DNA of 36,513 nucleotides from a bacterium (GCA_020048285.1 JAIFMU010000049.1:1-36513), one strand, 5' to 3'. Counted from the first letter of the stretch, positions 22,284 through 31,733 are shown. Notes: generated by a model not told the origin, from the sequence alone. A program made the numbers and translations.

Positions 22284-25200
22284 CTACTCTCCGCGCGAAC
22301 ATCCCGGGCCGACGAGAGCACTTTTTCCTCCGGAAATCGGCACGACCTGAATCTGTGTGGAAATTCGTTCCTTCAAGGCGGATACGTGAGAAATCACTCC
22401 TATAAGTTTGCCTGCTTCGTTGAGAGAACTTAGTGTTTCAAGAGCCGTTTCGAGCGAATCTTCATCGAGCGTCCCGAACCCTTCATCGAGGAAAAGGGAA
22501 TCTACACGCACTCGACGGCTCGCCATCTTGGAAAGTCCGAGAGCAAGAGTTAGACTGACGATAAAACACTCACCACCGGAAAGATTTTTCACAGAACGCT
22601 CTTCCCCGGCTTGGTACGTGTCAATCACGTTCAGTTCGAGCGGTTGGTGTTTGTCTAACGTCAAAATATAGCGATCACTCATCTTTTCCAGTTCATTGTT
22701 GGCGTGAGCGACCATCAGTTCGAAGGTCAATCCCTGGGCGTAAGTGCGGAACTTTTTCCCATCTGCCGATCCGATCAATTCGTTCAACTTACTCCAGCGA
22801 AGAAACTCGATTCGCTGACGTTCAATCGATTCACTGGCCTTTTTTCTCAATTCCCTGGCCTGAACACCATCGCGAATGGTCAACTCTAACAATGCGGTTT
22901 CCTGCTGAACCTGATCGTAGATCGCTTTCTTTTCTTCAACAAGAACGGCCAATTCTGTTTCAGAAAGTTCCGTGAGTGCCTTTGCCGTTTCACCGGTGTG
23001 GCGACTTCGCCGATCATCACGCCGAGTGGACAACTCGGTTTCACGACGAATTAAATCCTGTGAGCGTTGCATCAGAAATTCCCGATCCTGAATTGTCATA
23101 CGAGCCCGAACAAAGGCCCTTTCATCGATAAAACTCGCGCGATACAACTCCTGAAGAAACTCACTTTCGAGTTTTTCCCGTTCCGGCGACTCCTTGGCAA
23201 TCAGATCGGAACAGCGAAGAATATCAGCGGAAATCCGTTCTTTTGTCGATGAGCGTACGCGATACTCTTCCTGCGCCAACGACACCGATCTGTCCGCAAT
23301 TTCCACCGCCTTTTCAAGTTTCAGTTCGATTTCGGCGGGATTTTCAGTGCCAAACATATCTTCTCTCTCTTTTTTCAAGAGTCGACCGCGATTGGCTTGA
23401 TCTTCCCGTTCGATCTTTTTGGTGGCGATCTGAGGCGCACAAGTAGCAATAACCGCGTCGCACCGTTTCTGTTCACTGTCCAAGCGATCCATCTCTTTCT
23501 GCAATCGATCAATTTCAGCGATTGAACGGTTCCACTGTTCGAGTCGGCTTTGAAGCTGAGGAATCACCGACCGATGCGGTTCGCCAACACCAAAGGGAGC
23601 TAACAGTGCCACGAGATTAGTGCGAACTTCGTAAGCGCGAACCTTTTCAGTTGCCACGGCTTGGACAAATTCGGCAATCTGCTGTTCCAACGATACGATG
23701 GTATTTTCAACAATAACCAGCTCGTTTCCGGCGCGGTTGACCAGTTCTGATCGACGCGCCAGTTCGGTGGTCAGTTGAAGAATCATCTTTTCAATCTGTT
23801 CTGCTCGATCGATAACCGCATTTAATGTAACGACTTCCTGATCTACCGCATCGACAGAGGGGATATTTCCTTCGGCGAACGGGTGGTGATTTGATCCGCA
23901 CAGTGGACACGGCGCACCATCAACCAATCGCTGGCGTTCCTCTTCGAGCGAGGCGATCCGTGCGAGTAGTACTTTTTCCCGCAGGAGCATTTGGACCCGA
24001 TCGCTGTATTCGCGAACGCTTTTCCCCGCCAGTGTTTGCGCCAATTCTGATCGCTGAGATTCAACCTGAACCGACATCGCCGAAACTGATTCGCGCAAGG
24101 CTCCAATTGCGGTGAACTGCGATTCTCGCGCAAGGCGCTTTTCATCGAGAGCACTCTGTTTTTCAACCAACTCTTGTTCTTTGCAATTGAGTGAATCAAA
24201 GAGTTCTTCGCAGTGATTCATTTTCTGTTCGATGGCTGACAATTGAGACACCAGCTGTTCATCCTGTTTCATTTCAGTGCGATAGCGAACCAGTTCCCGC
24301 AGTGAACCATCGATAGTATCTGCGTGCTGTCGCAATGAGTGGCGATCCGCTGAAGCCTGAACCTCTTGCTGCTCCAAAGCTTTCAGTTCCGTGTCGATCT
24401 CTCGCCACCGATCGCGCTGAACAATAAGTTCGCTGTCCAATTCGCGCACTTTTTGGATCACAGGAAGCTGAACCGATCGCGCACTCTTAGCGTCGTTCGA
24501 TTCCGTCACGGCACAGTTGAGCCGATCCTCTGCTAATACGAACTGTGAAGAGATAGTAACCAGTTCACTCTGATACGATTCGAGAGAACGAGCCGTATCG
24601 CCGAGAAGCGTTCTTTTATTAGAGAGTTCCACAAAGAGCGGTTCGAGCTGAACCGCCTGTTGCGCCCGATCCAATGCGATTTTTTGATCTGCAAAACTCA
24701 TTTTTTCCGATTCGAGAACCGTAAACTCTTGTTCGATCGCAACCATTTCCCGTTCGATTCCGGCAATTGTCTGCACCCAGCGAATCGACGCCTGCAACTG
24801 TTCCAACGATGTGGAAACCGCGGAAACCGTTTCCCGTTTCTGTACCAACTGGTCAACCAAAACCATTTCGTCCGCTTCGGTCAGGACGGTGATTCCCGAA
24901 AATTGCGCTTCCAGAAGGGTGAGTTTTTCTCGTTCGTCGCGTTGACGTTCGTGACACTTTTTTGAAATAGTCGAGTATATCGACGTACCGGTGATCTGTT
25001 CGAGAATACGCGATTTGTTCTCCACATCCGCCTTGAGAAACGAATCAAATCCACCTTGAGCGAGCAGAATTGATCGAGTGAACCGTTCAAAATCCATCCC
25101 CGTTTTCTCTTCGATCACCTTTCCCACGAGACTCTTTTTCTCTTCGATAATCTTTCCCGTGACCGCATCGGAAATTTCGTGGCGCGGGCTCTGCAGTGCC

Positions 25201-25520
25201 CCGTCGGGGCGTTTGCGCGCTTTTCCCTGGCTCCAACTACAGCGAAATTTCCCTTCCGTCGATTCAAACACCACTTCGGCCATGCATTCACCACTTTGGC
25301 GAGACATGATTTCGTTGGTAGACTGAGTGATATTTCCCAGTCGCGGGGTTCGTCCGTAGAGAGCCAAGCAGATCGCGTCGAGAATAGTTGATTTTCCCGC
25401 GCCGGTTGGTCCAGTGAGCGCAAAAATCCCATTTGAAATGTAATGAGGATCGGTAAAGTCGATCACCCAATCACCGTAGAGCGAATTGAGATTTCTGAGG
25501 CGCAATTCCTGTATTTTCAT
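22284..25520 (-). CDS. sbcC: exonuclease subunit SbcC (Rad50-like ATPase)
   Basis: A 1078-residue SMC/Rad50-type ATPase. Walker A is GPTGAGKST (37-45) in the N-terminal lobe. Long coiled coils run through the middle, and near their midpoint is the zinc hook CPLCGSNHHPFAEG. The C-terminal lobe has the signature NLSGGECFIVSLTLALGLS, Walker B LFLDEGFGTLDEDSLETAL and a His switch (GVISHV). With SbcD it opens hairpins and trims double-strand ends in an ATP-dependent way. ATG 25520 has AAGGAA 5 bases upstream; an upstream ATG at 25563-25565 has none. It follows sbcD after 122 bp on the same strand. Confidence 0.97.
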   Translation of the reverse strand: MKIQELRLRNLNSLYGDWVIDFTDPHYISNGIFALTGPTGAGKSTILDAICLALYGRTPRLGNITQSTNEIMSRQSGECMAEVVFESTEGKFRCSWSQGKARKRPDGALQSPRHEISDAVTGKIIEEKKSLVGKVIEEKTGMDFERFTRSILLAQGGFDSFLKADVENKSRILEQITGTSIYSTISKKCHERQRDEREKLTLLEAQFSGITVLTEADEMVLVDQLVQKRETVSAVSTSLEQLQASIRWVQTIAGIEREMVAIEQEFTVLESEKMSFADQKIALDRAQQAVQLEPLFVELSNKRTLLGDTARSLESYQSELVTISSQFVLAEDRLNCAVTESNDAKSARSVQLPVIQKVRELDSELIVQRDRWREIDTELKALEQQEVQASADRHSLRQHADTIDGSLRELVRYRTEMKQDEQLVSQLSAIEQKMNHCEELFDSLNCKEQELVEKQSALDEKRLARESQFTAIGALRESVSAMSVQVESQRSELAQTLAGKSVREYSDRVQMLLREKVLLARIASLEEERQRLVDGAPCPLCGSNHHPFAEGNIPSVDAVDQEVVTLNAVIDRAEQIEKMILQLTTELARRSELVNRAGNELVIVENTIVSLEQQIAEFVQAVATEKVRAYEVRTNLVALLAPFGVGEPHRSVIPQLQSRLEQWNRSIAEIDRLQKEMDRLDSEQKRCDAVIATCAPQIATKKIEREDQANRGRLLKKEREDMFGTENPAEIELKLEKAVEIADRSVSLAQEEYRVRSSTKERISADILRCSDLIAKESPEREKLESEFLQELYRASFIDERAFVRARMTIQDREFLMQRSQDLIRRETELSTRRDDRRSRHTGETAKALTELSETELAVLVEEKKAIYDQVQQETALLELTIRDGVQARELRKKASESIERQRIEFLRWSKLNELIGSADGKKFRTYAQGLTFELMVAHANNELEKMSDRYILTLDKHQPLELNVIDTYQAGEERSVKNLSGGECFIVSLTLALGLSKMASRRVRVDSLFLDEGFGTLDEDSLETALETLSSLNEAGKLIGVISHVSALKERISTQIQVVPISGGKSALVGPGCSRGE

Positions 25521-25642
25521 GCTGTTTCCTTGTAATTTCTTGTGAACATGTGAAGTATCATACATCCCTATTACTCTTCAAAATGACCGGCTCAATGAAA
25601 ATCTCTGACGCGGGGGCGCAGGTAGCAAAGTGAAAGCGAACC

Positions 25643-26884
25643 CTACTGCGCCATGAGATCCTGTTCCATCACCGACCGCAAAAGTTCTGCGTAGACCGTT
25701 TTGAGTTCATCCTGTTGCGCCTGTTCGATTTTGAGTTCACCGCAGCACCGAAGGAATACATCCATCGGTTCCAGATCTTCGAGATTTGTATCATCTTTTG
25801 ATTTCGTCAATCCTCGGTCGTAGGTTCGGCGATTGCCCAAGCGAAGAACCTCCACAGAACTATTTTCGACAATTCCATCGACCAATTCGCGCAGATGAGG
25901 AACCACTTCTGTACCGCGATACTCAATTTCCACCCAAATGGATTCTCCCTTGGCGACCAGATTCGTCAAGGTTTCGGTGATTTTTTCAAGGTCGCCACTG
26001 ATCCGTTCCAACCGTTGAAAGAGCGGTATCGCAATCTCCCGAATAGTCCGATTGCCCGATTCAAACGATATGGCACAGAGCAATTTCTGCTGATGTGCTT
26101 CTCCAAATCCCATGGGAATCGGCGATCCGCTGTAGCGTATATGATCCTTTCCACCCACGATTTGTGGTACGTGAAGGTGACCCAGTGCAAGATACTCCAT
26201 CGATGGAGGGAACAGATCGCACCCCACGTGTGCCAGCGATCCCACGTAGAGTTCGCGCACGCCGTCGCCATCAACGGTCTGACCACCGGCGGCAAAAAGA
26301 TGACCCGTGCCGATAATCGGAACAGAACCACTCCCCTCGTTTTCAAAGGCTGTTTTCATCGCCACAGCTGTGGCGCACACTGCGTCGTAGTGACTTTTCA
26401 CCCCGTCGATCATACGGCGATTTTTCTCTTCGAGAGATTCCCCCGCTTCAACCGTACGAATGTCCCGATCGCGCAGATAAGGAACAGCGCAAATGATCAC
26501 TTCCGGATGACCTGATTGGCCATAAAGAACAACCACTTCGTCGGCGGGATTATCTCGCGCAGTGCCGATCACGTGGACATCAAGTGCTTTCAGTACTGTT
26601 TTGGGAGCATCCAGAAACGAGGGTGAATCGTGATTCCCCGCCACAAGAACCACATGGCGACAGGGGGTTTTAGAAACGTCGCGAAGAAAGCGATAGTAGA
26701 GTTCCTGAGCGCGATTGCTCGGCGTGCCGGTGTCAAAAATATCGCCGGCTACAATGAGAACATCGGCCTGCTCATTGATAAGAGTTTCCAAGAGCCACGC
26801 CAAAAATAATTCAAATTCTTCATACCGTTTCCGCTGATAGAGCGATCTTCCCAAATGCCAATCTGAACTGTGAATAACTTTCAT
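25643..26884 (-). CDS. sbcD: exonuclease subunit SbcD (Mre11-like nuclease)
   Basis: A 413-residue calcineurin-like phosphoesterase of the Mre11/SbcD type. The metal site motifs are SDWHLGRSLYQ, LIVAGDIFDTGTPSN, LVAGNHDSPSFL, GTGHLFAAGG and LALGHLHVPQ, all intact. The C-terminal capping domain follows. It is the nuclease subunit of the SbcCD complex that cleaves hairpins, protein-blocked ends and palindromes. ATG 26884 has GAGGAGA 4 bases upstream. It starts the sbcDC unit, and the region upstream is gene-free. Confidence 0.97.
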   Translation of the reverse strand: MKVIHSSDWHLGRSLYQRKRYEEFELFLAWLLETLINEQADVLIVAGDIFDTGTPSNRAQELYYRFLRDVSKTPCRHVVLVAGNHDSPSFLDAPKTVLKALDVHVIGTARDNPADEVVVLYGQSGHPEVIICAVPYLRDRDIRTVEAGESLEEKNRRMIDGVKSHYDAVCATAVAMKTAFENEGSGSVPIIGTGHLFAAGGQTVDGDGVRELYVGSLAHVGCDLFPPSMEYLALGHLHVPQIVGGKDHIRYSGSPIPMGFGEAHQQKLLCAISFESGNRTIREIAIPLFQRLERISGDLEKITETLTNLVAKGESIWVEIEYRGTEVVPHLRELVDGIVENSSVEVLRLGNRRTYDRGLTKSKDDTNLEDLEPMDVFLRCCGELKIEQAQQDELKTVYAELLRSVMEQDLMAQ

Positions 26885-27072
26885 TGACTCTCCTCAACCG
26901 TTTTGTAGAAACGCAAATATACGATCTAACCCGCGCGGGGCGTTCGGCGAGACTGTGAGGTTGTCCCAAATTGGAAAATTAAACCTTAGATATAGAGTAG
27001 CCCATCAATGGTGTAGCTCTTATTCATTCATGTCAACAATTCGACTGGATTATTTTGAATTACCCCATCCGT

Positions 27073-27109
27073 ATGGACTCAAATCAGTGTAGGTTTAAAA
27101 TGGACTCAA
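27073..27109. repeat. direct repeat ATGGACTCAA
   Basis: ATGGACTCAA occurs at 27073-27082 and again at 27100-27109, 27 bp apart. Repeated short terminal motifs like this are found at ends of IS21-type elements, but no transposase remains and no matching opposite end was seen. Confidence 0.4.
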
Positions 27110-27290
27110 TTTTCATTACAATCACTGAACGAAACTCTTTAAGGACCCATCTACATATTTCAGGATTCCCACGGCGATATACGTTCTCGATTCGACGGGG
27201 TTCATGAAGGATCGGTCAGTTTCCATTCGGTTCTCTGTGGATGAGTGTTTGAAATGGTACAGCCAATCGGTTAATCCTTTTTATTATTCT

Positions 27291-27303
27291 ACTCATAATG
27301 AGT
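27291..27303. promoter_or_regulatory. palindrome upstream of VWA/SBP operon
   Basis: ACTCAT-A-ATGAGT is a perfect 13-bp inverted repeat about 110 bp before the operon start codon. It may be an operator; short enough that chance is not excluded. Confidence 0.35.
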
Positions 27304-27320
27304 GATTGTTGCCTGTCTTC

Positions 27321-27365
27321 CTAACACAATTCTAACACGCCGTAATAGCATGTCTACGATATAGT
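27321..27365 (+). promoter_or_regulatory. 11-bp tandem repeat and -10-like box of the VWA/SBP operon
   Basis: CTAACAC at 27321-27327 and 27332-27338 repeats with an exact 11-bp period (one helical turn), and TATAGT (27360-27365) lies 21 bp after the second copy. The layout resembles activator boxes of OmpR/PhoB-type regulators that replace a -35 element; the sequence itself is not a standard Pho box. Confidence 0.4.
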
Positions 27366-27415
27366 TTATAGATAAACGATCTCCATTTTCAATGATACCA
27401 ACAAGGAGTTTTATA

Positions 27416-28963
27416 ATGTTCAGAATACTCATAACTATCTTGTTTTTGCTTACCGTAGGCTGTAAAAAAGAGTCACTTACAATTCTTTCTGGTTCCGAAA
27501 ACGAATCGCTCAAACCACTCTTAGAAGAGTTCGGGCGCACGCACGGTGCCTCGATTGAACTGAAAACAATGGGATCCGTTGACATAATGAGGCGCCTTCA
27601 AAATGATTCCCTTTCAGAATACGATGCAATCTGGCCAGCCGCTTCGATGTGGTTGGCGCTGGGGGATGCTCACAAGCGAGTCTCTCAATCCAAATCAATT
27701 ATGACCTCACCGGTGGTGTTTGGGATCAAAAAAAGCCTTGCTCAAAAGTTGGGATTTGTCGGCCGCGATGTAACTGTCGCAGAAATTCTTGCGGCGGTGC
27801 AACGCGGTGACCTCAGATTTACCATGACTTCTGCAACCCAATCGAACTCCGGTGCCATGGCGTATCTCGGATTTCTTTCTGCCTTTGCAGAAAATCCGCA
27901 GACCCTTTCACAAGAACAACTGCAGGACACAGTGTTGCTGAACCGCATGACCGCTCTTCTTTCGGGGATAAATCGTTCTTCCGGAAGTTCCGGTTGGTTG
28001 AAAGAGCTATTTTTGAAAGGTGATTACGACGCCATGGTCAACTACGAATCACTCATAATCGAAACGAATCACGTGCGAATCGGTCGCGGTGAAGAGCCGT
28101 TGTATATCGTCTATCCAAGGGATGGACTCTCCATTTCCGACTCTCCTCTGGGATCTTTGACACAGGATGAAAAAAAGCGAGAACTGTTCAACGAACTGCA
28201 AGAATGGCTCCTTTCTACGCCAATTCAAAAGCGAATTGCCGCACAAGGTCGTCGCACAGGTCTTGGAGCTTCGGCATCGACTGAATTTATGAGTTCTGTC
28301 GATACGGCATGGGGAATAAGTGCAAATCGCATTTTAGCCCCCGTCCCACTCCCTGCGGCAGCGCAAATTCTGGAAGCGCTCAATCTCTACCAAACGCGAC
28401 TGCGCAAACCGTCTCTCACCGTTTTCTGTCTTGATTTTTCTGGAAGTATGGAGGGAACCGGAAGTGCGCAGTTAAAAGAAGCGATGAATCTCCTTCTCGA
28501 TGCACAGCGTTCAAAAGAACATTTGATTCAACCGGGATACCGTGATATTACTGTTATCATTCCCTTTTCAAATGAACTTCAGCCGTACAAAATTGTCGAA
28601 GGGAACAGCGATTCGGCCATGGCAGAACTGAACCGTTTTGTCGAATCTCTTGAACCAAGCGGAGGCACGGACATTTACTCCCCGGCAATACAGGCTCTAT
28701 CGATTATCGAAAGTTATTCTGAAACCGAGTACATTCCCGCAGTCGTGCTCATGACAGACGGAGAATCCAACACGGGCGCAAACCAAGATGCACTTCGGTT
28801 GGCCTTGGGAAAAGTAAATCGCGATATCCCCATTTTTTCAATCTCCTTTGGCGATGCATCTCAGGATCAATTGGATGAAATCGCCACCATGAGCCGTGCA
28901 GCGGTTTTCAAAGGTCAGGACGATTTGGTTGGTGCATTCCGAAAGGTAAAGGGGTATAATTAA
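27416..28963 (+). CDS. solute-binding/VWA fusion lipoprotein
   Basis: A 515-residue putative lipoprotein. Signal ILITILFLLTVGC with C16 as the likely lipidated residue. Residues about 20-300 resemble a type-II periplasmic binding fold (SBP_bac_11-like): LTILSGSENESLKPLLEEF, YDAIWPAASMWLALG, TMTSATQSNSGAMAYLGFLSAF. Residues about 330-510 are a VWA domain with MIDAS D340-x-S342-x-S344 (LDFSGSMEGTG) and VVLMTDGESNTG. ATG 27416 has AAGGAG 7 bases upstream. First gene of a four-gene operon; its stop overlaps the next start (TAATG). The binding half is paralogous to the protein two genes downstream. Ligand and purpose are unknown; VWA could dock a partner in a metal-dependent way. Confidence 0.88.
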   Translation: MFRILITILFLLTVGCKKESLTILSGSENESLKPLLEEFGRTHGASIELKTMGSVDIMRRLQNDSLSEYDAIWPAASMWLALGDAHKRVSQSKSIMTSPVVFGIKKSLAQKLGFVGRDVTVAEILAAVQRGDLRFTMTSATQSNSGAMAYLGFLSAFAENPQTLSQEQLQDTVLLNRMTALLSGINRSSGSSGWLKELFLKGDYDAMVNYESLIIETNHVRIGRGEEPLYIVYPRDGLSISDSPLGSLTQDEKKRELFNELQEWLLSTPIQKRIAAQGRRTGLGASASTEFMSSVDTAWGISANRILAPVPLPAAAQILEALNLYQTRLRKPSLTVFCLDFSGSMEGTGSAQLKEAMNLLLDAQRSKEHLIQPGYRDITVIIPFSNELQPYKIVEGNSDSAMAELNRFVESLEPSGGTDIYSPAIQALSIIESYSETEYIPAVVLMTDGESNTGANQDALRLALGKVNRDIPIFSISFGDASQDQLDEIATMSRAAVFKGQDDLVGAFRKVKGYN

Positions 28964-29553
28964 TGGCCCCACTACTTGGCGGGCTTCTCGGTGGAGCGCT
29001 ATTCTTAGTCTTTTTATTGTTCTTTAACACCTCTATTCCCATTGCACTTTTTGCTTGTGGCGGCGGATTTGTGGCAGGAATTCTTATGGCACCGCGTCGG
29101 TCACTGGCCATTTCTGTCGAAGGGGTTGATCACGAAGCGCTCAAAGAAGCGATCGCCACCGCGGGCAGAAAAGTGGTTCGCCTTGGTGAACTGGCAAAAG
29201 GTATCGAACGAGTAGAGGTTCGCACGAAAGCGCAACAATTAGCTAAAACAGCCGAAGGGATAATCGCAGATCTGCAGGATGAACCGACCGAGGTAAAACG
29301 GGCGCGGCAATTTCTCAACTATTATTTAGATGCCACTGTTCAAATTTTGCAACAGTATCAAGAAATCAGCAGTAAGGGAATCAAAACTCCCGCCATTACA
29401 GAGGCGTTATACAAGGTTGAATCGCTTCTCGATTCGGTGGTGGATGCCTTTGAAAAACAGCGAGCTCACTTGCTCACCGATGATATGTTCAGCCTTGACA
29501 CTGAAATTAAACTTCTTGAATCAACTTTAAAAACGGAGAGCTTTAACCGATGA
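28963..29553 (+). CDS. two-TM XpaC-like protein
   Basis: A 196-residue protein. Residues about 1-50 form two close membrane helices (GGLLGGALFLVFLLFF; IALFACGGGFVAGILMAP). The rest is a cytoplasmic helical domain (EALKEAIATAGRKVVRLGELAKGIE, then ARQFLNYYLDATVQILQQYQEI and VVDAFEKQRAHLLTDDMFSLDTEIKLLESTLKTE). This layout and its pairing with TelA match the XpaC family (5-bromo-4-chloroindolyl phosphate hydrolysis family), whose biochemical role is unclear. Start and stop overlap both neighbours (TAATG and ATGA), so translation is probably coupled. The XpaC assignment rests on layout and context more than on a signature motif. Confidence 0.7.
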   Translation: MAPLLGGLLGGALFLVFLLFFNTSIPIALFACGGGFVAGILMAPRRSLAISVEGVDHEALKEAIATAGRKVVRLGELAKGIERVEVRTKAQQLAKTAEGIIADLQDEPTEVKRARQFLNYYLDATVQILQQYQEISSKGIKTPAITEALYKVESLLDSVVDAFEKQRAHLLTDDMFSLDTEIKLLESTLKTESFNR

Positions 29554-30620
29554 AGCGAACATTACTTGGTCTATTAGTACTACTTATATGCATTGTCGCC
29601 GGAATCATGTTCAAAATGAAACAGTCGATTCTTCCTGCTGAAACCGTTTCAGGGATGATCGGTGGAGAAAAAAGTCAGTTTCTCGAAGACTCGCTGATTG
29701 TAAAAATTCTTCGCAATCGTTATGGATTGATTGTGGATGCGCGCAAAGAGGGCTCAATCGAACTCGTTCAAGGCGATCCAAAAGGCAAAGATTTTTTGTG
29801 GCCCTCTTCGCAGGTCGCTCTTGAAATTTTCAAAGAACGGCACGCGGGAGTTTCATTTAAAACTGACCAAATTTTCTCTTCGCCGCTAGTACTGTTCAGT
29901 TGGGATTTGGTGACCAAAGCGCTAGTGGCCCAAAAATATGCTCAAGAACGTAATGGCGTCTGGTATATCACTGATCTCACCGGTTTGATCCAAGCGGTTG
30001 TGGATGGCAAAAAGTGGAGTGATCTCGGTGTTTCAGAACTCTATGGGCGTGTGAGTCTTATCAGTACCGACCCGAATCGATCCAATTCAGGATCACTCTT
30101 TGCCGGTTTGATCGCCGCGCTTTTGGCAGGAGATCAACTGAATGATTCAACTCTCGCCGAAGTGACCCCAGCAGTAAAGCAGTATTTCGATGGTCTCGGG
30201 TTCATGGAAAGTTCTTCCAGCGATCTTTTCAACCAGTACCTCAGCACGGGAGTGGGCGCAAAACCAATCATCGCCGGTTATGAAAACCAAATTATCGAAT
30301 ATTCATTAGCACACCCGGATCAATGGCCTGTGGTAAAAGAGAAAGTACGTTTATTGTACCCTGAACCAACGGTCTGGAGTGCTCACCCATTTATCGCCCT
30401 TACACCCAAAGCAGAAAAACTCATGAAAGCGCTCAAAGATCCTGAAATTCAAAAAATCGCCTGGGAACGCCATGGGTTCCGCACTGATCTTGTGGCAACC
30501 ACGGCCGCCAGTGAAGTGAATGGGCGCGTTATCGGCATAGCGCCTTCAATAAGCAAAGTCATTCCGCTTCCGGCACCGCATATTTTAAACAATCTTTTAG
30601 GCTCCCTGAAAAACAATTAA
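29550..30620 (+). CDS. membrane-anchored solute-binding-like protein, paralogue of the VWA fusion
   Basis: A 356-residue protein with an N-terminal membrane helix (LLGLLVLLICIVAGIMF) and no lipobox, so it is probably anchored and faces outward. The body resembles the binding half of the first gene: FLWPSSQVALEIF parallels YDAIWPAASMWLAL; ISTDPNRSNSGSLFAGLIAALLAG parallels the SNSGAM stretch; AGYENQIIEYSL parallels the YESLIIE stretch; and WERHGFRTDL parallels the QGRRTGL stretch. So the two genes carry duplicated binding domains. No VWA domain here. ATG overlaps the upstream stop by four bases (ATGA). Ligand unknown. Confidence 0.82.
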   Translation: MKRTLLGLLVLLICIVAGIMFKMKQSILPAETVSGMIGGEKSQFLEDSLIVKILRNRYGLIVDARKEGSIELVQGDPKGKDFLWPSSQVALEIFKERHAGVSFKTDQIFSSPLVLFSWDLVTKALVAQKYAQERNGVWYITDLTGLIQAVVDGKKWSDLGVSELYGRVSLISTDPNRSNSGSLFAGLIAALLAGDQLNDSTLAEVTPAVKQYFDGLGFMESSSSDLFNQYLSTGVGAKPIIAGYENQIIEYSLAHPDQWPVVKEKVRLLYPEPTVWSAHPFIALTPKAEKLMKALKDPEIQKIAWERHGFRTDLVATTAASEVNGRVIGIAPSISKVIPLPAPHILNNLLGSLKNN

Positions 30621-30638
30621 CTATCAACGGAGAAATAC

Positions 30639-31712
30639 ATGGAATCAAGCAAACTCGTACCTGCGATTGTACTTACGGATTTATCTGCCACTGAACAGGA
30701 ACGCATCTCAACCATTAGAAACTCCGTGGCACTCACCGATTCTCAATCGGTCACAACCTATGGATTGTCGGCCCAGTCAGGAATCGCCGAATTTTCAGAA
30801 TCAATTCTGGCGGAAATCGTAAACAAAGATGCGGGATTTGTAGGAACGGCACTTTCGTCACTCTTGACGACAGTGAAAGATCTCGATGTAGATAGCCTCC
30901 AAAGTGGCGGTGCGCTCTCAAAAATTCCTGTAATCGGTAAGATCTTTAGCGCCGCGAGAAGTTTTATTCAACGCTATGAAAAACTTTCGGTTCAGATTGA
31001 ACGGATCACTGGCGAACTTGAAAAAGCGCGTATGAATATCCTTCGCGATATCACTATGCTCGATGGCTTGTTCCAAAAGAATTCACTCTCTCTGCGCGAA
31101 CTGGATCTCTTTATTGTGGCCGGCCAAGAACTTTTGGCCGAACTTGAAACTGTTCAGATTCCCGCGATCGAAGCCAAGGCCACGGAAAGTGGTGATCCGC
31201 GCGATGCTCAAGCATTGCAAGATGCTCGCCAGTTTGCCAGCCGTTTCGAGAAAAAACTCCACGACCTCAAACTTTCACGCATGGTTTCGATTCAGATGAA
31301 CCCGCAAATCCGACTGATTCAAAACAACAATCAACTTCTTGTGGAAAAAATTCAAACGTCGATACTCACCACGATTCCACTTTGGAAAGGTCAGATTGTT
31401 ATCGCCATTGCACTGTTTCGCCAGAAAAAAGCGGTGGATTTACAGCGTGAAGTGACAGACACGACAAACGAACTTCTTATGAAAAATGCAGAAATGCTTA
31501 AGGATAGTTCGATTCAGGTTGCGCGGGAATCGGAACGGGGAATTGTGGACATGGAAACACTTCGCAAGGTCAATGGAGATTTGATTGCCACTATCGAGGA
31601 GACCTTAAAAATCCAGAGCGAAGGTCGGCAAAAACGCCAAATCGCTGAAGTAGAACTGAAAAAACTGGAAAGCGATCTCAAACAGAAACTTATTGGCGCA
31701 ACAAACCGCTAA
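30639..31712 (+). CDS. TelA-family toxic-anion-resistance protein
   Basis: A 357-residue, mostly helical, soluble protein of the TelA/KlaA family: SKIPVIGKIFSAARSFIQRYEKLSVQIERI, LEKARMNILRDITMLDGLFQKN, LIVAGQELLAELE-like and the Arg/Gln-rich C-terminal stretch SIQMNPQIRLIQNNNQLLVEKIQ, then LWKGQIVIAIALFRQKKAV. These are the conserved blocks of the family. TelA was named for plasmid tellurite resistance and is often next to XpaC, as here; the mechanism is not established. ATG 30639 has GGAG upstream. It is the last gene of the operon and is followed by a terminator. Confidence 0.92.
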   Translation: MESSKLVPAIVLTDLSATEQERISTIRNSVALTDSQSVTTYGLSAQSGIAEFSESILAEIVNKDAGFVGTALSSLLTTVKDLDVDSLQSGGALSKIPVIGKIFSAARSFIQRYEKLSVQIERITGELEKARMNILRDITMLDGLFQKNSLSLRELDLFIVAGQELLAELETVQIPAIEAKATESGDPRDAQALQDARQFASRFEKKLHDLKLSRMVSIQMNPQIRLIQNNNQLLVEKIQTSILTTIPLWKGQIVIAIALFRQKKAVDLQREVTDTTNELLMKNAEMLKDSSIQVARESERGIVDMETLRKVNGDLIATIEETLKIQSEGRQKRQIAEVELKKLESDLKQKLIGATNR

Positions 31713-31733
31713 TTCTTTTCAAGCCGCTTTTGT

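Larger units (their letters stand above)
26885..27415. other. gene-free region with short repeats, possible IS remnant
   Basis: No coding sequence with sensible composition was found on either strand in these 531 bp. The left part up to about 27250 contains the direct repeat at 27073 and 27100 and looks like decayed mobile DNA. The right part carries two short repeat elements and a promoter-like region ahead of the VWA/SBP operon. The promoter of sbcD should lie at the left edge but no clear boxes were seen. Confidence 0.5.

Noticed and set aside
26072-26087. TGGCAC match resembling a sigma-54 box
   Set aside because: It lies in the sbcD coding region and has no GC element at the required spacing.
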